Source of the DNA: Bacteroidales bacterium
Lineage (GTDB): Bacteria > Bacteroidota > Bacteroidia > Bacteroidales > JAGONC01
Direction: 5' to 3'
Length of the DNA: 53,118 nt
NCBI GenBank assembly: GCA_028716265.1
Contig: JAQUQD010000012.1
Coordinates: forward strand, 1-53,118
In this document: positions 43,178 to 52,052 of the stretch, piece by piece
How the letters are laid out: each line of letters opens with the position of its first letter
Position numbering within the stretch: position 1 is the stretch's first letter
Program-made: the position numbers and the translations under genes
The notes under the pieces: model-generated
Database searches by the model: none
What the model was told of the DNA's origin: nothing
What the model saw: only the letters and a program-made list of their open reading frames with translations

Positions 43178-44443
43178 TTAAAAGAATAGATATGTTCCCA
43201 ATAAAAATCTGAAATTTGCCACCTCTTCCGCATTCTTTACTACGCCTTTAGAGTCAGGCTTTCCGTAGGCTGCCACCGTGTATTCCACTTCCCCCGCCAC
43301 GCGGAAACGGCCGGTGTTGAACAGAAGCCGTGGTGCCACGCGGTAAAGGTGATCGATGTCAGCCCCGCGGCTGTAATAGATCTGTTTAGGATCAGAGTTC
43401 CCGGATGATCCTACGGGTGCGATGATATCCGACGATCCCATGTTCCTCGAATAGCCCCCGAACAAACCAGCCTGCCATTTCGCGCCATTGGTCTGGATGT
43501 CGGCCCAGATCGACATGGTGCGGATAGGCGTATAGGTCCGGAAATCCTTCTCGATATCGGTCACCTCTTTTACAGCGTAACCTCCCAGCATGGTCAGGCT
43601 GTAGAAATTTTCACCGTAAACATATTCAAGACTGAAGGTGATATCGGGGATCTTATACTTGACAAAGCCCATCCAGGCCATACTTACCGTGGATTCTTCG
43701 TCCTTGTAATTGGTTGTGGTTGAGAGCCGTGGTCTGATCTTTTTATGATTTCCCCCCACACCGGCCAGGAACTCATGGCCGGATGCTTCGTTCTTCCATG
43801 TATAAGTCAGCTTCAGGTTCAGTTCCGGCAGGGAGGCGTTACGGATATATTTCGAACTGGCTCCGTCCGGACCGTTGTCCACAAAGTCGATTTCCGACAT
43901 AGCCGTCCCGATCACGGAAAAAGGACCGATCTTCTGCGTCAGCCGGATCTGCGGATTACGAGCAAACGGCTGGAACGGAGCGCCTGTGTTGAAGGAAACG
44001 ACGTTCGGGAAACATTCAGTGATGAACATCGCGTGCCAGTACTGACCGATCATCAGTTCGGTCTTCGGCCAGCTGAGCATGATATAAGCGTGGCGCAACC
44101 GGAACGTATTGATGTTCTGTTCGATATTACCAAAAAATTCTGCTTCGATCAGCCCTGTCGGTTTTGCCCCGAGCACCTGCGGCGCCGTGATGTCGCCCTT
44201 TATCCTGCTCTGGATGGAAAGAATATGAAAGCTCGACTTGGCATTGATGTCTGCCGAGTTCTCATCAGGAACCTTTTTATCAGGGTAGAGCAGGTAATGC
44301 CCCTGGCGGATGGAAACCGTTTGCCGTGAATCGTAAAGGATGTCGTTCTTTATAAAGCCGGAGAATTTGATCCCGAATTCCTGTGCAAAAACCGCCAACG
44401 GGAAAAGGAAGACGGCGAATGCAGTGAGTCTCTTATTTATCAT
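43178..44443 (-). CDS. outer-membrane porin-like beta-barrel (DcaP-like)
   Basis: A 421-residue exported protein with signal peptide MINKRLTAFAVFLFPLAVFAQ. The rest alternates short amphipathic strands and ends in the aromatic LLGTYLFF, the C-terminal strand signal of outer-membrane barrels. Blocks such as FSGFIKNDILYDSRQT and RLRHAYIMLSWPKTELMIGQYW resemble the DcaP-like porin family. Being 44 bp upstream of acs on the same strand, it may let acetate or other carboxylates across the outer membrane; that role is inferred from position. Its promoter (44517-44525) could drive acs and the transporter too. Confidence 0.82.
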   Translation of the reverse strand: MINKRLTAFAVFLFPLAVFAQEFGIKFSGFIKNDILYDSRQTVSIRQGHYLLYPDKKVPDENSADINAKSSFHILSIQSRIKGDITAPQVLGAKPTGLIEAEFFGNIEQNINTFRLRHAYIMLSWPKTELMIGQYWHAMFITECFPNVVSFNTGAPFQPFARNPQIRLTQKIGPFSVIGTAMSEIDFVDNGPDGASSKYIRNASLPELNLKLTYTWKNEASGHEFLAGVGGNHKKIRPRLSTTTNYKDEESTVSMAWMGFVKYKIPDITFSLEYVYGENFYSLTMLGGYAVKEVTDIEKDFRTYTPIRTMSIWADIQTNGAKWQAGLFGGYSRNMGSSDIIAPVGSSGNSDPKQIYYSRGADIDHLYRVAPRLLFNTGRFRVAGEVEYTVAAYGKPDSKGVVKNAEEVANFRFLLGTYLFF

Positions 44444-44516
44444 AGGATTGCCTGCAAGAATTATTTAACGAAAATCGGTGATTATTAATGCGTTAACCCG
44501 CAGTTCCTAAAAAGCG

Positions 44517-44525
44517 CAAATTTAG
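44517..44525 (-). promoter_or_regulatory. -7 promoter element of the porin-acs-transporter run
   Basis: TAAATTTGC matches TAnnTTTG. The expected leader to the ATG at 44443 is about 70 nt, long enough to carry regulation, though I see no known element in it. Confidence 0.55.
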
Positions 44526-44637
44526 AATTTTTACTTGAATGAACGGCTATCCATACGGTATTTTAAAGATTGATGCGGACAATTTATATTAAATCTAAAC
44601 ACCCGGATTGGAGATGGCTCATGTCCGGTTTTCAAGC

Positions 44638-44646
44638 TACTTTTGC
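44638..44646 (+). promoter_or_regulatory. -7 promoter element of ackA
   Basis: TACTTTTGC matches TAnnTTTG, 17 bp before the ATG at 44664. Confidence 0.6.
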
Positions 44647-44663
44647 GTCAAAATTTTACAACC

Positions 44664-45872
44664 ATGATCATCCTTGTTCTGAACTGCGGCAGCAGCTCCA
44701 TCAAATTCCAGCTCTCCGAAATGCCCGGGAACACTGTGCTAGCAAAGGGTATGGTAGAAAAGATTGGACTCCAGGGAGGAGGCTTCAAATTAACCCTGTC
44801 ATCGGGTCAACCGATGGAAGGCAAAAAAGATTTTACCACGCATCAGGAAGGGATCCGCCACATACTGGAAGTGATCACGCAGCCCTCCCTGCACATTATT
44901 CCGGCGATGGAAGCGATCGATGCTGTGGGGCACCGGGTGGTGCACGGCGGTGAATTTTTCAGCGGGAGCGTGCTGATCGACCACAAGGTGACCGATGCCC
45001 TGCAGTACTGCACTGATCTGGCTCCCCTGCATAATCCGCCGAACCTGGCGGGCATCGGAGCGATCACACAACTGCTTCCCCGTGTGCCCCAGGTTGGCGT
45101 GTTCGACACAGCCTTCCATCAGACCATGCCACAGTACGCCTACCTGTACGGACTGCCGTTCGCCGCGTATGAAAACTATCGTATCCGGCGCTACGGGTTC
45201 CATGGGACCAGCCATCAGTATGTTTCCCGTCGTGCCTGCGACATCCTGGGCAATGATATTTCCGGGATGAAGATCATCAGCTGCCACCTCGGGAACGGAT
45301 CGTCCATAACGGCCATCGATGATGGATTCTCGGTGGATACCTCGATGGGCATGACACCCACCGAAGGATTGATCATGGGTACACGCTGCGGCGACCTGGA
45401 TCCGGGAGCATTACTGAAATTGGCCGAGAAGGAAGATCTGTCCATCAGCCAGGTCAATGATCTGGTCAACAGGAAAAGCGGCATGCTGGGTATCTCGGGC
45501 ATCTCATCGGATATGCGCGACATTGAACAGGCTGCCGGTGAAGGGAACGAAAGGGCAGAGCTTGCGCTGCAGATGTTCGCTTACCGTGTCAAAAAATACA
45601 TTGGTGCATACACTGCGGTCATGAATGGCTTGGACATACTTGTTTTTACGGGCGGAATAGGCGAGAATGACGTACAGACAAGGGAAAGGATTCTCTCAGG
45701 GCTCACCTTCCTTGGTATAGAACCCGACTGGGATGAAAATAACAGGATAAAGGGTAGGGAAGGATTGATCTCAGGAAAAGATTCAAAAGTAAAAGTACTG
45801 GTCGTACCCACCAACGAAGAGCTGGTCATCGCCAGTGAGACCTTTCGCCTGATGCGAGCCCGGAGGCAGTGA
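44664..45872 (+). CDS. ackA: acetate kinase
   Basis: A 402-residue kinase interconverting acetyl-phosphate plus ADP and acetate plus ATP. Family signatures are all present: VLNCGSSSIKF at the N-terminus, HRVVHGG, DTAFHQTMP, RYGFHGTSHQYVS, CHLGNGSS, and FTGGIGEN. The longest frame starts at a TTG inside the promoter; the ATG at 44664 gives the usual MIILVLNCG opening. No phosphotransacetylase gene is in the window. It diverges from the porin-acs run, and its 3' end is 1 bp from the YebC gene, which is convergent. Confidence 0.97.
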   Translation: MIILVLNCGSSSIKFQLSEMPGNTVLAKGMVEKIGLQGGGFKLTLSSGQPMEGKKDFTTHQEGIRHILEVITQPSLHIIPAMEAIDAVGHRVVHGGEFFSGSVLIDHKVTDALQYCTDLAPLHNPPNLAGIGAITQLLPRVPQVGVFDTAFHQTMPQYAYLYGLPFAAYENYRIRRYGFHGTSHQYVSRRACDILGNDISGMKIISCHLGNGSSITAIDDGFSVDTSMGMTPTEGLIMGTRCGDLDPGALLKLAEKEDLSISQVNDLVNRKSGMLGISGISSDMRDIEQAAGEGNERAELALQMFAYRVKKYIGAYTAVMNGLDILVFTGGIGENDVQTRERILSGLTFLGIEPDWDENNRIKGREGLISGKDSKVKVLVVPTNEELVIASETFRLMRARRQ

Positions 45873-45873
45873 C

Positions 45874-46614
45874 CTACATTTCATCCATCAGTTCGTCGGT
45901 CATTTCGAGGTTGTGATAGACACTCTGGACATCATCATCCTCTTCAAAGATCTCGATGAGCTTTAACACTTTCTGGCCAGCCTCCTTTTCGAGCTTCACG
46001 GTCGTTCGGGGCAAGCGCTGCAATTCGGCGCTTTCGGGCTGGACCTTCAGTTCTTCCAGTTTTTTCATCATGGGCCCGAAATCTTCCATGGCCGTTGTGA
46101 TGGTAAAATACTCTTCGTCCAGCTCAATATCCTCGGCACCGGCATCAATGATTTCCATCTGAAATTCATCCGGGTCCAGTGTACCTTGAGGGATCTCAAA
46201 GATGCCCTTCCGGTCGAAGACAAAGCTGAGTGATCCGTTGGTGCTCAGTGCTCCGCCATATTTGTTGAAGACCGAACGTATGTTACTGATGGTCCGCTGC
46301 TGGTTGTCGGTGGTGGCTTCGATGAACACCGCAACTCCGTGAGGGGCATACCCTTCATAGGTGGTCTCGATAAAAGCAGCCGCATCCTTGTCGGCCCCTT
46401 TGTTGATCGCCCGCAGGATATTCTCCTTGGGCATGTGGGCACCCTTTGCATTGGAAATGGCCAGCCGCAATCTTGGATTCCCGTCAGGATCTGAACCACC
46501 TTCTTTGACAGCTACCGTAATTTCTTTGATGATCTTGGAGAAGATCTTCGACCGTTTTGCGTCAGCAGCCCCCTTTTTACGCTTAATAGTCGACCATTTG
46601 CTATGACCTGACAT
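45874..46614 (-). CDS. YebC/PmpR family protein (TACO1-like)
   Basis: A 246-residue protein of the YebC family, known as a DNA-binding regulator in some bacteria and as a translation factor in others. The opening MSGHSKWSTIKRKKGAADAK fixes the start at 46614; the frame is open for 36 more codons but those come from the promoter region and the inverted repeat. The block AKGAHMPKENILRAI and the acidic C-terminus with EIFEEDDDVQSVYHNLEM are diagnostic. It has its own promoter. Confidence 0.95.
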   Translation of the reverse strand: MSGHSKWSTIKRKKGAADAKRSKIFSKIIKEITVAVKEGGSDPDGNPRLRLAISNAKGAHMPKENILRAINKGADKDAAAFIETTYEGYAPHGVAVFIEATTDNQQRTISNIRSVFNKYGGALSTNGSLSFVFDRKGIFEIPQGTLDPDEFQMEIIDAGAEDIELDEEYFTITTAMEDFGPMMKKLEELKVQPESAELQRLPRTTVKLEKEAGQKVLKLIEIFEEDDDVQSVYHNLEMTDELMDEM

Positions 46615-46653
46615 AGAGTTCTGTTTTGATGGATTTCCTTCTTTTTCAAGGGT

Positions 46654-46662
46654 GCAAAGATA
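46654..46662 (-). promoter_or_regulatory. -7 promoter element of the YebC gene
   Basis: TATCTTTGC matches TAnnTTTG, 39 bp before the ATG at 46614. Confidence 0.6.
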
Positions 46663-46708
46663 CAAAAGGAGACGGAATTTAGCAGGGGAAATGCAAAAAA
46701 ATGAATTA

Positions 46709-46851
46709 CCATTACAGAACATTCGATGGAGAAGTGGAAGTTCAAGTAAAAGGCGATCTGAGAATGGAGGTCGGAATTCTCATCTCAACCTTCAATTTAA
46801 AGATCAACATCTACTTTACGTTCCAATTCTCCATCGAATGTTCTGTAATGG
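46709..46851. repeat. 143-bp element with 25-bp perfect terminal inverted repeats
   Basis: The left arm at 46709-46733 is the exact reverse complement of the right arm at 46827-46851; each begins CCATTACAGAAC when read inward. Similarity continues imperfectly inward (TGGAA, then AAGTA). The core of about 93 bp has no convincing gene. Both arms translate to a related peptide (HYRTFDGE...), so it may be an inverted duplication of coding DNA. No clear target-site duplication flanks it. It fills the gap between the DUF2807 gene and the YebC promoter. Confidence 0.7.
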
Positions 46852-46867
46852 CTATTTATCCCGGTTA

Positions 46868-48397
46868 TTACCAGTTTATAAGCGCTAACCCGATACTGAA
46901 CGGATACAGTTCCGGCCCCTCATCTTTTTGGAAAAGGGGATTGAGCGAGTAGGTTGCATACAGGTTGATAACTCCCCATCCAATACCGGCATACGCATCC
47001 CAGCGGAATGGATTCATGTGGTAATCATCCCAGTCTTTTTCCCTGGAATCATCGTTCCACACCACCTTTGATTTTGTACCCAGCCGAACTCCTCCCATCA
47101 CTCCGGCCGTCAGGTGAAAACTGTTGGTCTTCATATGGGAGTTGGTCTGATATTCAAGCAGGAGGGGAATGTTGAGGTAAACCGCCTTCAGCTTGCTTTT
47201 CTCATAGTCCCTGTCGGGATAGACGTCGTTGCCGTGGAATGCATAGATGGTGGTTGTGTCGCTTACAAAATGCCAGTCCTTGCCATAGCGGTAACTGTTA
47301 AAGGTGAATCCGATGCCGGTGATCAGGCCGAGGCGGTTTTTGACCAGGTTGAAGTTTTGTTCATAGGCGTTGATGTGTACATCGATCGATTGTTCATATT
47401 TCAGGTCCAGGAAATTGTATTCCGGAGGCACCTGTGAGGAGAAGTCAGGATCTACATAGCCATTGATACCCAGATGGAATCCGCCCCAGTGTCCGTTAAA
47501 CTTTCGGACCTTCATTCGATGGAATTCGACATGTCCATCCTCATCAATGATCAGTTCCTTGTTCCCGAGCTTTATTCTCACCGTATCATCGTCTTTGACA
47601 TTTACGGTAATCCCTCCCACTTTTACTTCCGTTTCATCATCCCAGTCGTCGGCGCGGATGATGATCACTCCGCCCTCAGAAGAAGGTTCTTTGACATATG
47701 CGACCTCAGGATTGGTGATAAGGGTTTCCGGCTCCCTGCTGTACTGTACTTCTGCCGCTCCGCTGGTTTCGATGCCCAGTTCGGTGATGGCGTTTACTTC
47801 CCCGTTGGAGGCGCCGGATGCGGTAATGGACGTCGTTTGTGTCTCAAGGTCGAAGGCTTCCAGGGATGCCGCACCGCTGATCTCGCTCTGATGGCTTCCT
47901 GTCGTTCCTTTGAGCTTCAATTCGGCTGCTCCGGATAGCTTCGACTCCAGCGTCTGGACCGAAAGCTCCATTTCTATCTCGGATGCACCGCTTCCTTCGA
48001 TCATGAGATTCGTAATCACAAATGGAGTTACACCTGTTACGTGAGAGGCGTCGGAGGCTCCTACATAAGTAAGATCAGGCAGCGTTACGTGAATGATCAG
48101 TTTTGAGTAATCACGGATCTTCTCCGTAGAGATCATCAGCGTTTCATCTTCAACGGTTGTCTTGATGAAAGGTAAAAGGTTTTCATCAGCCTCGACCTCT
48201 GTTATTTGGCTGGGTCCTTGACTAAGCCGTATCTCTGCGACGCCGCCGGCATCAATCTTGTCAAATGCCGGTAAATCTCTCGTCTCACGGCTGATCTTGC
48301 CGTCCCCTTTCTGCCACTGGGCCAGCGACCTGACGGGAAATCCGCCGGTAAGAACAAGGAGTACGGTTGCCATTACTAGTACGTTCATGCGTTTCAT
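46868..48397 (-). CDS. DUF2807 (GIN domain) protein fused to an outer-membrane beta-barrel
   Basis: A 509-residue exported protein. Signal peptide 1-26 (VRSLAQ). Residues about 40-235 form the DUF2807 beta-helix: FDKIDAGGVAEIRLSQG, VGASDASHVTG, repeated SGASEIEMEL, SGAAELKLKG and SGAASLEAFDL turns. Residues about 285-509 look like an outer-membrane barrel (WGGFHLGINGYVD, AGVMGGVRLGTKSK, WGVINLYATYSLNP). DUF2807 alone is common in Bacteroidota; the fused barrel would hold it in the outer membrane. It is downstream of an ECF sigma/anti-sigma pair, with an ECF-type promoter in the 110-bp gap. Confidence 0.85.
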   Translation of the reverse strand: MKRMNVLVMATVLLVLTGGFPVRSLAQWQKGDGKISRETRDLPAFDKIDAGGVAEIRLSQGPSQITEVEADENLLPFIKTTVEDETLMISTEKIRDYSKLIIHVTLPDLTYVGASDASHVTGVTPFVITNLMIEGSGASEIEMELSVQTLESKLSGAAELKLKGTTGSHQSEISGAASLEAFDLETQTTSITASGASNGEVNAITELGIETSGAAEVQYSREPETLITNPEVAYVKEPSSEGGVIIIRADDWDDETEVKVGGITVNVKDDDTVRIKLGNKELIIDEDGHVEFHRMKVRKFNGHWGGFHLGINGYVDPDFSSQVPPEYNFLDLKYEQSIDVHINAYEQNFNLVKNRLGLITGIGFTFNSYRYGKDWHFVSDTTTIYAFHGNDVYPDRDYEKSKLKAVYLNIPLLLEYQTNSHMKTNSFHLTAGVMGGVRLGTKSKVVWNDDSREKDWDDYHMNPFRWDAYAGIGWGVINLYATYSLNPLFQKDEGPELYPFSIGLALINW

Positions 48398-48443
48398 GGT
48401 TCTGGAATGTTATGTTTTGATAATACGTTGGTTGTGTGGATGG

Positions 48444-48470
48444 GACGGATGGCACACACATTTTGTTACA
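48444..48470 (-). promoter_or_regulatory. candidate ECF sigma promoter of the DUF2807 gene
   Basis: On the minus strand TGTAAC (48465-48470) is followed after 17 bp by CGTC (48444-48447). The pattern is close to the sequence upstream of the ECF sigma gene: TGTAACA, 14-15 bp, CCGTC. The ATG is 47 bp downstream of CGTC. Confidence 0.5.
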
Positions 48471-48507
48471 GGGACACCCGTCGGATTTTTCACTTACCGG
48501 AAATATT

Positions 48508-49647
48508 TTACTGGCTCTGGGGGAAGTCTTTTGTCCGGGTGCGCGCAAGCTCCCTTTTTTCGTTGATCAGTGCATAGGAGATCACCCTGCCTTCTTCATT
48601 CCGGATGCGCTGGATATGCAGCTCGCTGTCGGTCAGCTGGTTGATGCCGGCCACCCCGATATCCGCCAGTGTCCATAGGTTGATGTCAGGCAGTCTTTTT
48701 TTGCTGGGTGACTTTCCGGAGAAAATCTCTTTGACCTTTCCCATGGCCAGTTCACTAAAAGTACCGTAGGGCTTGCTGCGCGTCCCCTGGGACGGTGAAA
48801 GTGTATATTTGTCCGATGCAGTCAGGTATGGGAGTGCCTGGGAGTAGAGGTTTCTCTCGTCGGAAATCAGCTGGCGGGCTGGCTTCACGGAAGTGCTGAC
48901 CAGCTGGTACCTTACTCCCTTATGGATGGTTGGTATCGATGAGATGGGGATATCGGCCCTGTTCTCAGTTTCCCTGGTCTCATCCGTTGGTTTGATAGGA
49001 ACCTGCGGGACGGATGGTGGTTCACTGGATACGGAAGCCGCATAGGTCACTTCAGGCTGTCTCACAGAATGCTGCGCGGTATCTGTCATTGGCCCTGGGG
49101 TGTCGGGTATCTGCTCGACAAGGACCGGCTCATTCTTATGGAAAGGTTGCATCACTAGCAATACGACAAGCAGGGCTGCCGCTGCGCCTGAAAGATAATA
49201 AAGGGGCTTTTTGTAGGATGACCATAAAGTATGCTTCTTTAACCTGCTTTTCTCCGGGAAGACGACCGCTGGATCCGCAACCAGCACTGTCCGTTTGAAC
49301 TGTTCCCATTCCCCGGCGACCTGCGTATTCCTGAGGACGAAGCGTTCCAGAAGCCTGCTCTCCGTTACGGAAAGGTCTCCTTCCACCGATCCGATCAGGT
49401 ATTCCTGATAATTCAATTCGTTGATGGGACCAACCGAAAGGATCGGATCTCTTTTGAGTCGTTGCTTGTCGGGGTACTGGATGTTTCCTCCGGCTATCAG
49501 CGGGACGGTGTCCAGGTCGATGAGCTCCTCCTTCAAATCCGGGTTCTCGTCGAGAAACAGTAACAACTCGCTGACCCGGTCAGGAGAGAGCTTCCCATCG
49601 AGATAATCGATGAAGTAGGTTTCGTAGTTGTTACGGTTTATGCTCAT
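48508..49647 (-). CDS. probable anti-sigma factor, single-pass membrane protein
   Basis: A 379-residue protein with no N-terminal signal. The first ~145 residues should be cytoplasmic and begin with a short zinc-free helical domain (YFIDYLDGKLSPDRVSELLLFLDENPDLKEEL), the kind seen at the start of anti-sigma factors. One membrane helix lies at about 149-167 (LYYLSGAAAALLVVLLVM). The periplasmic part (about 170-379) is Pro/Thr-rich and then folded. It begins 14 bp after the ECF sigma gene, so it is the likely partner that holds the sigma factor at the membrane. The family itself is inferred from position and topology. Confidence 0.75.
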   Translation of the reverse strand: MSINRNNYETYFIDYLDGKLSPDRVSELLLFLDENPDLKEELIDLDTVPLIAGGNIQYPDKQRLKRDPILSVGPINELNYQEYLIGSVEGDLSVTESRLLERFVLRNTQVAGEWEQFKRTVLVADPAVVFPEKSRLKKHTLWSSYKKPLYYLSGAAAALLVVLLVMQPFHKNEPVLVEQIPDTPGPMTDTAQHSVRQPEVTYAASVSSEPPSVPQVPIKPTDETRETENRADIPISSIPTIHKGVRYQLVSTSVKPARQLISDERNLYSQALPYLTASDKYTLSPSQGTRSKPYGTFSELAMGKVKEIFSGKSPSKKRLPDINLWTLADIGVAGINQLTDSELHIQRIRNEEGRVISYALINEKRELARTRTKDFPQSQ

Positions 49648-49661
49648 TGCCTGTCAATGAA

Positions 49662-50147
49662 TTAGATCACATTCTCCAGCTTGCCGATATAATTTTTCAG
49701 AAATACCCTTGCCCTGTAGATGTACACTTTCACCTGTGACTCATTCAGACGGGTGATCTCCCCGATCTCCTGGTAAGAATATCCTTCATAATCCCGGAGA
49801 AGGATCACCGACCGCTGGATTTCAGGGAGCAGCCGGAGGGCCTGGTCAAGCACGTGTTTCACGTCGCTGAAACCGATCTCCTCGGTTTGACCCTGATGCC
49901 TCGTAGTGTTAGTGTCCTCCCAGTACTTCTCTTTCCTGATCGCATCGATCATCGTGTGGTAAGCCGTGGTGAAAAGATACGACTTGGCTTTTTCAAAACT
50001 CACCTCGGAGACCTTTTCCCATAACCTGAGAAAGGATTCCTGCACGATATCCTTTGATTTCTCCTCATCCCTGTAATTTTTCAGGATGAACCGGAACATG
50101 CCGTCCGCATAATGATCAACGCAACGATTGTATTCTGTTATGGTCAT
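49662..50147 (-). CDS. ECF-type RNA polymerase sigma factor
   Basis: A 161-residue sigma-70 family protein with regions 2 and 4 only. Region 2 (about 12-75) contains KDIVQESFLRLWEKV and SYLFTTAYHTMIDAIRKEK. Region 4 (about 105-155) contains LPEIQRSVILLRDYEGYSYQEI and NESQVKVYIYRARVFLKN, the helix-turn-helix. Bacteroidota ECF factors of this size usually read cell-surface stress through an anti-sigma factor, and one follows directly. An ECF-type promoter (TGTAAC, 16 bp, CGTC) lies upstream, so it probably drives its own gene. Confidence 0.93.
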   Translation of the reverse strand: MTITEYNRCVDHYADGMFRFILKNYRDEEKSKDIVQESFLRLWEKVSEVSFEKAKSYLFTTAYHTMIDAIRKEKYWEDTNTTRHQGQTEEIGFSDVKHVLDQALRLLPEIQRSVILLRDYEGYSYQEIGEITRLNESQVKVYIYRARVFLKNYIGKLENVI

Positions 50148-50180
50148 GTGTTCCGAAAGGGAAAATGAGGAAAACCGATC

Positions 50181-50210
50181 ATAAGACGGTTAAAGCCGAT
50201 AAATGTTACA
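50181..50210 (-). promoter_or_regulatory. candidate autoregulated ECF promoter
   Basis: On the minus strand TGTAAC (50205-50210) is followed after 16 bp by CGTC (50185-50188) and TTAT. This fits the ECF pattern AAC at -35 and CGT at -10 (compare SigW TGAAAC-N16-CGTA). The sigma ATG is at 50147. No TAnnTTTG is seen in this gap. Confidence 0.6.
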
Positions 50211-50227
50211 CGCCTGGTAAGGAAGTG

Positions 50228-52015
50228 TCAATCCATTTTCAGAACGGCCAGGAAGGCGCTCTGCGGGACTTCCACGTTCCCGACCTGGCGCATGCGTTTT
50301 TTGCCCTTTTTCTGTTTCTCGAGTAACTTTCGTTTGCGGGTGATATCTCCTCCATAGCATTTTGCCGTGACGTCCTTCCGGAAAGCCTTCACGGTTTCCC
50401 TGGCGATGATCTTTGCCCCGATGGCGGCTTGGATGGCCACATCATACTGTTGTCTGGGTATGAGTTCTTTCAGCTTTTCACACATCCGGCGGCCGAAATC
50501 GTACGCATTGTCGCGATGGATCAGTGTCGACAGGGCGTCAACCGGATCCCCGTTGAGCAGGATATCCAGCTTGATCAGGTCGGCGAGCTTATAACCCGAC
50601 ATATAGTAATCGAACGAAGCATACCCCTTGGAAATGCTTTTGAGCTTATCGTAAAAATCAAACACGATCTCGCTCAGCGGCATCTCGAAGGTGATCTCCA
50701 CACGGTCGGTGGTCAGGTAGACCTGGTTCTTCAACGTACCCCGCTTGTCGATGCACAGTTTCATGATCGCGCCGATGTATTCCGTTTTCGAGATCACCTG
50801 TGCAGTGATGTACGGTTCCTCGATATGATGGATGTATTTTGGATCCGGCATGCCGGAGGGATTATGCACCTCGATCGTTTCCCCTTTTGGGGTGATCACC
50901 TTAAAAGAAACATTGGGGACCGTAGTGATCACATCCATATCGAATTCCCTGTCGAGGCGTTCCTGGATGATCTCCATGTGAAGCAGGCCGAGAAAACCGC
51001 AACGGAATCCAAAACCGAGGGCTGCGGAGGATTCGGGCTCATAGAAAAGTGAAGCGTCGTTCAGCTGCAGTTTTTCGATGGAAGCCCTTAATTCTTCATA
51101 ATCATCCGCATCCACCGGGTACACACCGGCGAAGACCATCGGTTTCACGTTTTTGAATCCTTCGATGACCGTAGGGCAGGGATGGTCATAACCGGTGATG
51201 GTGTCGCCCACTTTCACCTCTTTTGATGATTTGATGCCGGAGATGATATACCCCACGTCGCCCGCTTCCAGCATGTCGACAGGTTCAAATTTCATCTTGA
51301 GCACGCCGATCTCATCGGCGGCATAGTCACTCCCCGTGGCAAAGAATTTGACATGATCGCCTTTTCTTATACGCCCGTTGAAGATCCGGAAATAGGCATA
51401 GATGCCCCGGAACGAGTTGAAGACCGAATCGAAGATGAGAGCCTGCAGGGGTGCCTCCGGGTCCCCTTTTGGCGGGGGGATGCGGTGAATGATCTCCTCG
51501 ATGATCCTGTCCACCCCGTATCCTGTTTTGGCACTGGCCTCGATGATATCCTCCTCCCTGCATCCGATGAGGTCCACGATCTGTTCCTTTACCTCTTCCG
51601 GCATGGCATTGTCCATATCCATTTTATTGAGAACGGGGATCACCTCCAGGTTATGGTCCAATGCCTGGTAGAGGTTTGAGATCGTCTGGGCCTGTATGCC
51701 CTGGGTGGCATCGACCACCAGCAGGGCCCCTTCGCAGGCAGCGATGGCTCGCGAGACTTCGTAGGAGAAGTCCACATGGCCGGGGGTGTCGATCAGGTTG
51801 AGCTTGTAGGTTTTTCCCTCGAACGTAAGCCGCATCTGAATGGCGTGGCTCTTGATGGTGATGCCGCGCTCCCGCTCAAGATCCATATTGTCGAGCACCT
51901 GGTCCTGGAAATCCCTGTCCGACAGGGTATCTGTGAACTGGAGAAGACGATCGGCCAGGGTGCTCTTGCCGTGGTCAATATGAGCGATGATGCAGAAGTT
52001 ACGGATGGTTTCCAT
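50228..52015 (-). CDS. lepA: elongation factor 4 (LepA)
   Basis: A 595-residue ribosome-associated GTPase. The G motifs are AHIDHGKST near the N-terminus, DTPGHVDF and NKMDM. Later domains match EF-G domains II, III and V, and the LepA-specific C-terminal domain is present ([25 protein letters not shown]). The frame is open to 52126, but the extra residues lie over the promoter and the 3' end of the upstream gene; [17 protein letters not shown] is the normal start. The -7 element is so close that the transcript should be leaderless. Confidence 0.97.
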   Translation of the reverse strand: METIRNFCIIAHIDHGKSTLADRLLQFTDTLSDRDFQDQVLDNMDLERERGITIKSHAIQMRLTFEGKTYKLNLIDTPGHVDFSYEVSRAIAACEGALLVVDATQGIQAQTISNLYQALDHNLEVIPVLNKMDMDNAMPEEVKEQIVDLIGCREEDIIEASAKTGYGVDRIIEEIIHRIPPPKGDPEAPLQALIFDSVFNSFRGIYAYFRIFNGRIRKGDHVKFFATGSDYAADEIGVLKMKFEPVDMLEAGDVGYIISGIKSSKEVKVGDTITGYDHPCPTVIEGFKNVKPMVFAGVYPVDADDYEELRASIEKLQLNDASLFYEPESSAALGFGFRCGFLGLLHMEIIQERLDREFDMDVITTVPNVSFKVITPKGETIEVHNPSGMPDPKYIHHIEEPYITAQVISKTEYIGAIMKLCIDKRGTLKNQVYLTTDRVEITFEMPLSEIVFDFYDKLKSISKGYASFDYYMSGYKLADLIKLDILLNGDPVDALSTLIHRDNAYDFGRRMCEKLKELIPRQQYDVAIQAAIGAKIIARETVKAFRKDVTAKCYGGDITRKRKLLEKQKKGKKRMRQVGNVEVPQSAFLAVLKMD

Positions 52016-52018
52016 GCG

Positions 52019-52027
52019 GCAAAAATA
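52019..52027 (-). promoter_or_regulatory. -7 promoter element of lepA
   Basis: TATTTTTGC matches TAnnTTTG and ends 3 bp before the ATG at 52015, implying a leaderless transcript. It lies in the 37-bp gap after the upstream stop. Confidence 0.55.
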
Positions 52028-52052
52028 GTAATAAAACTCATCTTTTGCGCAC

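Noticed and set aside
46615-46722. 36-codon N-terminal extension of the YebC protein
   Set aside because: It runs through the -7 element and into the inverted repeat; the family begins MSGHSKW.
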